Shown here: positions 43,790 to 51,420 of the stretch, piece by piece
Layout: every line of letters begins with the position of its first letter
Position numbering within the stretch: the first letter of the stretch is position 1
NCBI GenBank assembly: GCA_963783835.1
Contig: CAWAOX010000015.1
Coordinates: 1 to 64,000 of the forward strand
DNA length: 64,000 nt
Reading direction: 5' to 3'
Source of the DNA: CAIQPS01 sp963783835
GTDB lineage: Bacteria; Actinomycetota; Thermoleophilia; RBG-16-64-13
Program-made: the position numbers and the translations under genes
Notes under the pieces: model-generated
The model's database searches: none
What the model was told of the DNA's origin: nothing
Seen by the model: only the letters and a program-made list of their open reading frames with translations

Positions 43790-44569
43790 CAGCTCGAACG
43801 CGGCTTTCTTGACGGCCGCCGCGTAGCCCTGCATCTGCTCCTCGCTGCATCTCTCGGGCGGTGCGACCACCGAGAGCGACGCCCTCACCTGGCCGTTGCT
43901 GTCGAACACCGGGGCGGCCACGGCGGGTGCGGTCTCGTTCCACTCCCCCCAATCGTAGGCGACCCCTTCGAGCCTCACCTGCTCCCATTTTTGCCGCAGC
44001 AAGTCGGGATCTATCACGGTGTGGGGCGTGCGCGGCTGCTGGGGGGTCGCGAGGACAGCCTCCTGGGTGTGCAAGGAGCCGAACGCTATCAAGATCTGAG
44101 CATCGGCGCTGGCGCTGCCTTGGAGAAGCATGCCTGGGAACGTGACCGGCTTGAAGGCCCGGGCGGTCGGGACCGTGTCGAGGATCAGCGCTCCCTGATC
44201 AGTCCATACACAAAGGCTGGTCGACTCCGTCGTTTCCTCGGTCAGCCTGACGAGGAACGGATGCGCGGTGCGGACCAGTTCCGAGTGAGACATCGCGAGA
44301 TAGAGCGCTCGAAGCGCGCTCGAGCCAAGATGGTACTTCCCGGAGTCCTGGTCGTAGGCCACCCAGCTCGCCGCCTCCAGCGTCTTCATCAACCGCCGGG
44401 TGGTGGCCTTGGGCAGCCCGGCCCGCTCCCGCAATTCCTTGAGACTCCACTCGGGATGGTCGACATCGAAGAGGCCCAGCAGGAACAGCCCCTTTTCTAG
44501 GGTGCGAGTGGGAGCCCCCCTGGGGATCTCAACGGAGCTGTCAGCGCCACTGCGAGGCAAACCGGCCAT
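43760..44569 (-). CDS. IclR-family transcriptional regulator
   Basis: The 269-aa protein has the IclR winged helix over about residues 20-90 (TRTLEKGLFLLGLFDVDHPEWSLKELRERAGLPKATTRRLMKTLEAASWV) and the C-terminal effector domain from about 95 on (YLAMSHSELVRTAHPFLVRLTEETTES, VRLEGVAYDWGEWNETAPAVAAPVFDSNGQVRASLSVVAP). IclR proteins repress or activate catabolic operons in response to small acids. It is divergent from the transporter-reductase cluster that starts at 44852 and probably controls it. Confidence 0.92.
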   Translation of the reverse strand: MAGLPRSGADSSVEIPRGAPTRTLEKGLFLLGLFDVDHPEWSLKELRERAGLPKATTRRLMKTLEAASWVAYDQDSGKYHLGSSALRALYLAMSHSELVRTAHPFLVRLTEETTESTSLCVWTDQGALILDTVPTARAFKPVTFPGMLLQGSASADAQILIAFGSLHTQEAVLATPQQPRTPHTVIDPDLLRQKWEQVRLEGVAYDWGEWNETAPAVAAPVFDSNGQVRASLSVVAPPERCSEEQMQGYAAAVKKAAFELSSALGYPGA

Positions 44570-44587
44570 CCGCCGATACTAGCATTC

Positions 44588-44719
44588 GATTCATTATTTG
44601 AACCTCACCTTGTTCGACCAAAGCCGAGACAGTCTTGGGCACCTGCATATTGACAGGTCAATGCTTCCGGTGCTAGGGTTGATTCATATTTTAGCACTGG
44701 TAGAGTCAAAAAATGAACC
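44588..44719. promoter_or_regulatory. Three related AT-rich motifs between iclR and the divergent cluster, with a promoter
   Basis: GATTCATTATTTGAAC (44588-44603), GATTCATATTTTAGC (44681-44695) and, inverted, GTCAAAAAATGAACC (44705-44719) share the pattern RTTCATNTTTT. They are plausible operator half-sites for the IclR protein. A promoter-like pair TTGACA (44650-44655) and TAGGGT (44674-44679), 18 bases apart, points at the substrate-binding gene and lies between the first and second motifs. The stretch 44570-44851 has no gene and is distinctly AT-rich. Confidence 0.5.
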
Positions 44720-44851
44720 ATTTCCTAATTTGGCTGGTCACAACAACCGAAGACGGGATCTTCCACCCACATTTCCGCCGCGAGAAAGGAGTGCGGGGCA
44801 GAGCGCGGCAAACGATCGAAGCATGGTCCTTTCCAGAATGAGGGGGTTTCG

Positions 44852-46294
44852 ATGATTGACGAGAGCAAGAGTCTCAGCCGGCGCGACTTTCTGAAGATCG
44901 CGGGGATCGCGGGGGCGACGATAGGTGTCAGCGCGGGTCTCGGCGGGTTGGTGGCCGCGTGCGGCGGCGAAGAGACGACGACCACCACCGCGGCGGCTGC
45001 CACCACTACTACGACAGCCGCGGCGACCACGACCACCGCAGCCGCGAGCACCACTACCACCGCGGGCGTCGAAACGGGCCGACCGGTCAAGGTCGGGTTT
45101 GTCGACCCGCTTACGGGCGTCCTGGCCGCCTTTGGGCTGGCCGGCGACTACTGTGTGGGCAAGTGGAAAGAGGCGACTGCCGATGGTCTGATACTGGGCG
45201 ACGGCAAGAACCACCCGTTCGACATCCAGGTGGTTGATAGCCAATCCGACACCAACCGGGCTTCTCAGGTCACGGCCGACCTGATCAACAACGCCAAGGT
45301 CGATCTCGTGATGTGCGCCGCGACCGGAGATACGGTGAACCCGGTGGCCGATCAGTGCGAAGCCAGCGGCATGCCCTGCCTGTCCATCGACGTCCCCGTG
45401 GAAGTGTTCGTGTTCCAGAGGGGCGGCGCTCCGGACAAACCCTTCAAGTGGACCTACAACCTCTTCTGGGGCCTCACCGAGGAGGCGGCCGTCGAGGTCG
45501 ATATCTTCAACCAGGTGACGACCAACAAGAAGATCGGTGCGGTGTGGCCGAACAACGCGCCGGGCAACGCCTACCGCATGATGTACGGAGGCGAAGCCCA
45601 AGGATGGCCCGACAAGAGCTACACGTACATCGACTCCGGGCTCTATAACGAGCCGAGCGAGGATTTCACCCAGCAGATAAGCCTCTTCAAGAAAGAGGGC
45701 TGCGAACTCGTGCAGGGCGTGATGATCGACCCGGACTGGACCACCTTCACCAAGCAGTGCGCGCAGCAAGGCTTCAAGCCCATGGTCATGGAGGGCATCA
45801 AGCCCACCCTGTTCCCCACCACGATGGAAGCCATCGGCCCGCTTGCCGACGGCCAGTGCGGCGTGCAGTGGTTCCACCCGACCTTCCCGTTCAAGTCGTC
45901 TCTCACGGGTGAGACCTGTCAGCAGATGTGTGACGACTTCGAGAAGACCAAGAGCATGCAGTGGCAGCAGACCATCATGCACTACGCGGTGTTCGAATGG
46001 GCCGTGGACGCCTTCAAGCGCCAGACGAACGTGGACGACAAAGAGGAGTTCATCAAGCGCGTCCAGGAGACCAAGATGGCCGACTCGCTCGCCGGCCCCG
46101 TCGACTTCACGGTGCCGGTGCAGTGGGGTACGTCGCATCCCACGCTGAACTGCGTCACCACTCCCACCTACGGCGGCCAGTGGCGCCTCTCGAACGGTGG
46201 CAAGTACCAGTTCGACCTAGTCATCGTCAGCAACGTGACCTCACCGGTTGTGACGGTTCAGGACAAAATGAAACCGATGACCTGGGCCGGATAA
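44852..46294 (+). CDS. TAT-exported ABC transporter substrate-binding lipoprotein
   Basis: The 480-aa protein begins with a twin-arginine signal (SRRDFLKIAG) ending in a lipobox (LVAACGG) and a T-rich linker of about 35 residues. The mature part is a periplasmic-binding type 1 domain: RPVKVGFVDPLTGVLAAFG, DSQSDTNRASQVTADLINNAKVDLVMCAATGDTVNPVADQCE, IGAVWPNNAPGNAYRM, and a C-terminal lobe with several Cys. No matching permease or ATPase genes adjoin it, so it may use the LivHMGF machinery at 23-26 kb. It heads the cluster of flavin reductases that follows. Confidence 0.87.
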   Translation: MIDESKSLSRRDFLKIAGIAGATIGVSAGLGGLVAACGGEETTTTTAAAATTTTTAAATTTTAAASTTTTAGVETGRPVKVGFVDPLTGVLAAFGLAGDYCVGKWKEATADGLILGDGKNHPFDIQVVDSQSDTNRASQVTADLINNAKVDLVMCAATGDTVNPVADQCEASGMPCLSIDVPVEVFVFQRGGAPDKPFKWTYNLFWGLTEEAAVEVDIFNQVTTNKKIGAVWPNNAPGNAYRMMYGGEAQGWPDKSYTYIDSGLYNEPSEDFTQQISLFKKEGCELVQGVMIDPDWTTFTKQCAQQGFKPMVMEGIKPTLFPTTMEAIGPLADGQCGVQWFHPTFPFKSSLTGETCQQMCDDFEKTKSMQWQQTIMHYAVFEWAVDAFKRQTNVDDKEEFIKRVQETKMADSLAGPVDFTVPVQWGTSHPTLNCVTTPTYGGQWRLSNGGKYQFDLVIVSNVTSPVVTVQDKMKPMTWAG

Positions 46295-46308
46295 GACACT
46301 GCTCCCCG

Positions 46309-46339
46309 GGGGCCGCGGCGCGTCGCGCGCCGCGGCCCC
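46309..46339 (+). terminator. Strong GC-rich hairpin after the binding-protein gene
   Basis: GGGGCCGCGGCGCG pairs perfectly with CGCGCCGCGGCCCC around a TCG loop, 14 bases after the stop. The T-tract is poor (TCTGC), so it may attenuate between the abundant binding protein and the enzyme genes instead of ending transcription. Confidence 0.6.
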
Positions 46340-46482
46340 TCTGCATCGCATGGCGCTCCGCGCGGCCCCCAGGCGGGCACCGCGAAGGAGTGTGGAATCT
46401 ACGGGTGATCGCTGGCATCATCGAGCAGACAGAATGATCGAGGTCAGAGCGACCGCTCGTGCGTGAGAGAAGGGATGTCTGA

Positions 46483-48438
46483 ATGGAAGATGGTTTTCCT
46501 CGCTTGTTCGAGCCCGGCCGGATCGGGAACGTCAGCCTCAAGAACCGGATCGTCAAGGCTCCGCAGCACACGGGGCTTGCTAACCCGGATGGCTCGATAA
46601 CCGATCGGATGCTCCGCTACTACAAGGACGTAGCGCAGGGCGGCGCCGGGATGGTCATCGTCGAATATGCGTGGGTGGACAACGACGCCAGCCAGGCCTC
46701 TCCCTGCCAGCTTGGCATCGCCAGGATGGAGCACGTCCCCGGGCTTTCGCTGCTCGCGGATACCATCAGGGCCAACGGCGCCAAAGCGGCCATCCAGATA
46801 TCCCACGCGGGTAGGCAGCGATTCATACTGGAGCAGCCCAAAGCCGCTTCCGACGTTCCCTGGCCGGAGATCACCGCGCTCGGCTGTCCCATCCCGGTCC
46901 CCATGACCATCGACGAGATCAAAGAGGTCGTCAAAGCCTTCGGCCGGGCGGCCAAGCGTGCGCAGACGGCGGGCTTCGATATGGTGGAGATCCACGCCTG
47001 CCACGGCTATCTCATCTCCAACTTCCTCTCGCCCTACTCCAACAAGCGCACCGACTGGTATGGCGGCCCGCTCGAAAACCGCATGCGTCTTCTGCTCGAG
47101 ATCGTCAAGGAGATCAAGAGCCAGGTCGGGCCCGACTATCCGGTCTGCGCGCGGCTCAGCGGCACCGACTACGAACCGGACGGCTACGGGATCGATGAGA
47201 CCATCGAGCTCTCCAAGCGGCTGGAAGCGCGGGGAGTCGTCGCCATCCACATGTCCGGGGGCATCCACCATACGACCATCCACGAGGTCAGCCCAATGGG
47301 GATGTCTCTGGCCCACAACGTCTGGGCGGCCGAAGCGGTCAAGAAGGTCGTAACGATCCCCGTCATCGCCTCGGGCTCCATCAACCTGCCCGAGCTTGCC
47401 GAGAGCATCCTGGACGAAGGCAAGGGCGACTTCATCGGGCTGGGCCGGCCGCTCTGGGCCGACCCGCAATGGCCGCTCAAGGCGAAGGAAGGCCGGCCCG
47501 AGGACATCCGACCTTGCATCCGCTGTAACGACGGATGCCTTGCGCGCGGTGACCACATCGCGAACACCGTCGGCTGTACCGTCAACGTCGCGCTCTGCCG
47601 CGAAGAGGAGTTCGAGATCACGCCGGCGCGGCACTCGATGAGGGTGGCGGTGGTGGGAGGCGGACCGGCCGGCATGGAAGCGGCCCGGGTATGCGCCCTC
47701 AAGGGCCACGAGGTCACCCTCTACGAGAAGCGGGAACTGGGGGGCGCGCTTCTTGAGGCCTCCATCCCCGAATTCAAAGCCCCCGACCTGAAGCCCCTTG
47801 TCGCGTACCTGAAGAGGCAGATGGAGAAGCTGGGGATCACCGTGGTGCCCAAGGAGGCCACGCTCGCCGCTCTCACCGGCGGCGCCTACGACGCGGTCAT
47901 CGTGGCCGCCGGGGCGACCGCTCTTGGTCTGGAGGACATCCCCGGCATCGCCGATCCCAAGGTGGTCTCCGCCGCTCAAGTGCTCCGCGGCGAGGTGACG
48001 GTGGGAGACCGGGTGGCGGTCATCGGCGGTGGCATCGTGGGGACGGAGGTCGGGCTCGTGCTTGCGGAGCAGGGCAAAGAGGTGATCTTTGTCGAGATGC
48101 TGGACGAGTTCATGTGCAACATCACTTTCGACCAGCGCCAGGTCTATGAAGAGCGCTTTGCGCCTCTGAACGTGACCATCAACACGGGCCGACGTCTCGT
48201 GGAGGTGACCGGTACCGGCATCAAGGTCGTGGACCGGATCGGAGCAGCGACCGAGATCGCTGCCGACTCCGTCGTGCTGGCCGCGGGCTTCAGACCCAAC
48301 CGGGAGCTGATCGAGGGGCTGCACAGCCGGCCCGAGACGAGGGTCGCGGAAGCGGGCGACTGCGTCCGTCCGCGCAAGATCTACGACGCAATACACGAGG
48401 GGCATCTGGCCGCCAAACTCATAGACAGCGCCATCTGA
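46483..48438 (+). CDS. 2,4-dienoyl-CoA reductase-type FMN/FAD/Fe-S oxidoreductase
   Basis: The 651-aa protein has an Old Yellow Enzyme barrel (residues 1-340) with GRIGNVSLKNRIVKAPQHTG, EIHACHGYLISNFLSPYSNKRTDWYGG and PVIASGSINLPELAES. A [4Fe-4S] motif CxxCxxxCx12C starts at residue 345. The FAD/NAD half has RVAVVGGGPAGMEAARV near 385 and RVAVIGGGIVGTEVG near 510, and ends AGDCVRPRKIYDAIHEGH. This is the 2,4-dienoyl-CoA reductase/trimethylamine dehydrogenase architecture. The active-site pair reads HACH in place of the usual HxxH/HAAH, with His present at both ends. It likely reduces an unsaturated acid or CoA ester. Confidence 0.9.
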   Translation: MEDGFPRLFEPGRIGNVSLKNRIVKAPQHTGLANPDGSITDRMLRYYKDVAQGGAGMVIVEYAWVDNDASQASPCQLGIARMEHVPGLSLLADTIRANGAKAAIQISHAGRQRFILEQPKAASDVPWPEITALGCPIPVPMTIDEIKEVVKAFGRAAKRAQTAGFDMVEIHACHGYLISNFLSPYSNKRTDWYGGPLENRMRLLLEIVKEIKSQVGPDYPVCARLSGTDYEPDGYGIDETIELSKRLEARGVVAIHMSGGIHHTTIHEVSPMGMSLAHNVWAAEAVKKVVTIPVIASGSINLPELAESILDEGKGDFIGLGRPLWADPQWPLKAKEGRPEDIRPCIRCNDGCLARGDHIANTVGCTVNVALCREEEFEITPARHSMRVAVVGGGPAGMEAARVCALKGHEVTLYEKRELGGALLEASIPEFKAPDLKPLVAYLKRQMEKLGITVVPKEATLAALTGGAYDAVIVAAGATALGLEDIPGIADPKVVSAAQVLRGEVTVGDRVAVIGGGIVGTEVGLVLAEQGKEVIFVEMLDEFMCNITFDQRQVYEERFAPLNVTINTGRRLVEVTGTGIKVVDRIGAATEIAADSVVLAAGFRPNRELIEGLHSRPETRVAEAGDCVRPRKIYDAIHEGHLAAKLIDSAI

Positions 48439-48457
48439 CACGGGGGGAGACAACACG

Positions 48458-49060
48458 GTGAATGACTGGAGACTCGCCGGCAAGCCGGCGCTGCTAATCG
48501 TCCACATGCAAAACGCCATCGTAAAGACCCCGAGTCCTCTCGAGGTCATGGGTCATGGCCGGGCCGCCTGGGAGCAGGGCGTGGTCACGAACATCGAACG
48601 CCTCATCTTCGCCTTCCGGAACAAAGGTCTTCCGGTGGTCTACTGCGTCGCTTACACGCCCCTCGACACCAAGTTCGCCGCCTACGGTGGTTTCTGGGAG
48701 GGGGCCGAGGAGGCGAAAGTCAACCGAATGGGCACCTGGGACGTCGAGATCATCGACGAGTTGGTGCCCTCCCCGGGGGAGAAGGTCTTCTACAACTGGC
48801 CGTTCAACGTCTTCGAGGGGACGGGCCTCCACGACCATCTCAAAAGCCAGGGGGTCGAGACGGTCGTCTTGACGGGTGTCGCCACGGGGATGTCTGTCGG
48901 GACTGCTGCTTGGGCTCTAGCGGAGCGCTTCTACAATCTGATCGTGCCCTCGGATGCGAGCACCGACGGGAACAGCGAGGTCCACAGGGTGGTCGTCGGC
49001 TCCATACTGCCGGCCATCGGCCTTGTCACCACGACGGAGGACGTCATCGCCCATCTCTAG
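48458..49060 (+). CDS. Isochorismatase-fold protein lacking the catalytic triad
   Basis: The 200-aa protein has the cysteine-hydrolase fold: KPALLIVHMQNAIV at the N-terminus, LPVVYCVAYTPLD, FYNWPFNVFEGTGLHDHL, and VETVVLTGVATGMSVGTAAWAL. In active members the triad is Asp (in LxDMQ), Lys and Cys (in ATxxCV). Here these positions read His16, Asn113 and Ser146, so hydrolysis by the usual mechanism is not expected. Length and all secondary-structure segments are otherwise normal, and the frame is intact with GGGGGGAG before the GTG. It may bind a ligand or partner, or use a different mechanism. It is placed between two reductases. Confidence 0.8.
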   Translation: MNDWRLAGKPALLIVHMQNAIVKTPSPLEVMGHGRAAWEQGVVTNIERLIFAFRNKGLPVVYCVAYTPLDTKFAAYGGFWEGAEEAKVNRMGTWDVEIIDELVPSPGEKVFYNWPFNVFEGTGLHDHLKSQGVETVVLTGVATGMSVGTAAWALAERFYNLIVPSDASTDGNSEVHRVVVGSILPAIGLVTTTEDVIAHL

Positions 49061-49108
49061 GCGTGGCCTCCAACCGCGACGACGAACGCCACGAGAGGGA
49101 GTGGAGTC

Positions 49109-51040
49109 ATGGTCGAACTGACGCATATGTTCGCGCCCCTGCGGATCCGCGATCTGACCATACGGAACCGGTTCATGGTGTCGCCGATGGTCATGAACTA
49201 CTGCACGGCCGACGGGATGGTCACCGACACCTACCTCGCGTATCACGAGGAGCGGGCCAAAGGTGGGTGGGGCCTGATCGTGACCGAGGACTACGCGATC
49301 GATCCGGCCGGTAAGGGCTTCAAGTACTTGGCCGGGCTCTGGGACGACTCGCAGATAGCCGGTCAGGCGGAATTGACCCGGCGGGTGCACGCCCACGGGG
49401 CGGCCATCATCGCCCAGATCTATCACTCGGGCAGGCAGAGCAAGAGAGCGATCATCAATGCCGACACCGTCGCCCCGACTGCCATCACCTGTCCCTCCAC
49501 CCTCGAGATGCCCCGCGAGCTGACGCTCGGCCAGGTGGAACGGATCGTCGAACAGTTCGGCGAGGCGGCCCTGCGAGCCAAGCAGGCCGGTTTCGACGGC
49601 GTGGAGATCCACGGGGGACATGGCTATCTGGTCTCGGAGTTCATGTCGTCGTACTCGAACAAGCGCTTCGATAAGTACGGCGGCAGCCTCTGGAACCGCA
49701 CCCGGTTCCCGCTCGAGATCGTCCAGAATGTCCGGGAGAAATGCGGCGATGATTTCGTCATCCAGTTCCGCATCTCGGGCGACGAGCTGGTGACGGGCGG
49801 CAGGACGATCGAGGACACCAAGGCGATCGCCCGCCTGTTGGAGCAAGCCGGCGTCGACAGCTTCGACCTCACGGTGGGGACCGACGGCAGCCACTACACG
49901 CAGGTGCCGACGCCGGCGATAGGGCACGGCTGGATCGCGGATTTCGCCGCGGAGATCAAGACGGTCGTCGGCGTACCGGTGTTCACGGTGGGCCGGATCA
50001 ACGATCCCTTCATAGCCGAGGCGATCGTGGCGAGCGGGAAGGCCGACGGCGTCGCCATGGGCCGGGCCTCGCTGGCCGACCCCGAGTTGCCCAACAAGGC
50101 GAAAGAGGGCAGGTTCGAGGACATCATTCACTGCACCGGCTGCATGCAGGGGTGTGTCGGAAGGGTGCTGGCGCAGCTTCCCGTGAAGTGCGTGGTGAAC
50201 CCAAGGACCGGACGGGAGAACGAGCCGGCCGTGACCCCTGCGTTGGTGAAGAAGAAAGTGTTCGTCGCCGGAGGCGGTCCGGCGGGGATGGAGGCGGCCA
50301 TAGTCGCCGCCCGGCGGGGGCACGATGTCACGGTCTTCGAGAAGAGCCCGCGCCTGGGTGGCCAATACTACCTTGCCTCGATCCCGCCGATGAAGGGCGA
50401 GATCGCCGCCTTCCTCGCCTGGCAACTCCACACGATGGAGCGGTTGGGAGTGCAGATCCGTCTCGGCACGCCCCTGACGGCCGGCGCAGTAAAGGAGCAG
50501 AAGCCCGACGCAGTCATCGTGGCCACCGGAAGCAAGCCGTCGCTAACGGGGATCTGGGGATCCGCCCACAACTTCGTGGTGGACGCCGCGGACGTGCTCG
50601 AAGGGAAGGTGTCGGTGGGCGAGAGCGTGGCGGTCATCGGCGGGGGGATGGTGGGCTGTGAAACGGCGAACCACCTCGCGCATCATGGCAAGAAGCCGAC
50701 GATCATCGAGATGCTGTCAGACCTGGCGCCGGAGGAACCACGGGACATGAAGCGGTTTCTCATGGAATCGCTCGAGGAGCGGCAGGTCCCCATCTATACC
50801 GATTCCATGGTGATGGCGATCGACGTCCAGGGCTTTGTCGAGGTGTCTCGCGATGGCGAGATCAGCCGGCTCGGACCGTTCGACAACGTGATCTTGGCCG
50901 GCGGCATGCGGCCGGTGAACGGCCTCGTCGGCGAACTGGACGGCATGGTGGGCAGCCTGATCTCTGTGGGGGATGCGGTCGCCGTTCGGACCGTGCTCGA
51001 AGCCATTGAAGAAGGGTACGAGGCGGGGCTGAACGTCTGA
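49109..51040 (+). CDS. Second 2,4-dienoyl-CoA reductase-type FMN/FAD/Fe-S oxidoreductase
   Basis: The 643-aa protein has the same layout as the enzyme at 46483: barrel with MFAPLRIRDLTIRNRFMVSPM, EIHGGHGYLVSEFMSSYSNKRFDKYGG and PVFTVGRINDPFIAEAIV; a CxxCxxxCx11C cluster (HCTGCMQGCVGR); FAD motif KVFVAGGGPAGMEAAIV near residue 390 and SVAVIGGGMVGCETANHL near 510. The active site reads HGGH. Two related but distinct paralogues in one operon suggest two successive reductions or two substrates. It starts 48 bases after the isochorismatase-fold gene. Confidence 0.9.
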   Translation: MVELTHMFAPLRIRDLTIRNRFMVSPMVMNYCTADGMVTDTYLAYHEERAKGGWGLIVTEDYAIDPAGKGFKYLAGLWDDSQIAGQAELTRRVHAHGAAIIAQIYHSGRQSKRAIINADTVAPTAITCPSTLEMPRELTLGQVERIVEQFGEAALRAKQAGFDGVEIHGGHGYLVSEFMSSYSNKRFDKYGGSLWNRTRFPLEIVQNVREKCGDDFVIQFRISGDELVTGGRTIEDTKAIARLLEQAGVDSFDLTVGTDGSHYTQVPTPAIGHGWIADFAAEIKTVVGVPVFTVGRINDPFIAEAIVASGKADGVAMGRASLADPELPNKAKEGRFEDIIHCTGCMQGCVGRVLAQLPVKCVVNPRTGRENEPAVTPALVKKKVFVAGGGPAGMEAAIVAARRGHDVTVFEKSPRLGGQYYLASIPPMKGEIAAFLAWQLHTMERLGVQIRLGTPLTAGAVKEQKPDAVIVATGSKPSLTGIWGSAHNFVVDAADVLEGKVSVGESVAVIGGGMVGCETANHLAHHGKKPTIIEMLSDLAPEEPRDMKRFLMESLEERQVPIYTDSMVMAIDVQGFVEVSRDGEISRLGPFDNVILAGGMRPVNGLVGELDGMVGSLISVGDAVAVRTVLEAIEEGYEAGLNV

Positions 51041-51050
51041 GAGCGCAGGA

Positions 51051-51284
51051 TCAGTCTATGAACCTCTGCAAGCTGTCTGTCGATACGCCCCGGGAAGACG
51101 ACCGGTAGGAGGATCCGCGCCTGGACCCATAGGGATAGTGCCTCAAGTGCTCCACACTGGGTGTGTCGTACCTGGAGCAGACCTCTTCCCACCCCCTGGC
51201 GTTCTTCGCCCGCTCGTCGCTATCCACATGCAGGTGGCCATGGGTGATCAGCGCGAGCAGCATGGTCATGGTGAGAACCCTCAT
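51051..51284 (-). CDS. Possible small protein in the intergenic region
   Basis: A minus-strand frame from ATG 51284 encodes 77 aa beginning MRVLTMTMLLALITHGHLHV and ending in a Ser/Arg-rich tail. A 7-codon frame with a good AGGAGGGG site ends on this ATG (ATGA overlap), which could help translate it. No family is recognised. The rest of 51041-51420 shows nothing else but a TATAGAAT that may be the -10 box of the following regulator gene. Confidence 0.3.
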   Translation of the reverse strand: MRVLTMTMLLALITHGHLHVDSDERAKNARGWEEVCSRYDTPSVEHLRHYPYGSRRGSSYRSSSRGVSTDSLQRFID

Positions 51285-51420
51285 GGCGATTCCCCATTCA
51301 TCATTTCCCCTCCTGCCTCCAGTGTGGGGCACCACGTGCAGAAGAAGGGCAAGACGGGGAAAAGAATCGTGCAAGAAAGACCGCTGGGTTGTTATAGAAT
51401 CGTTGTAGGTCTCCGAGCGT

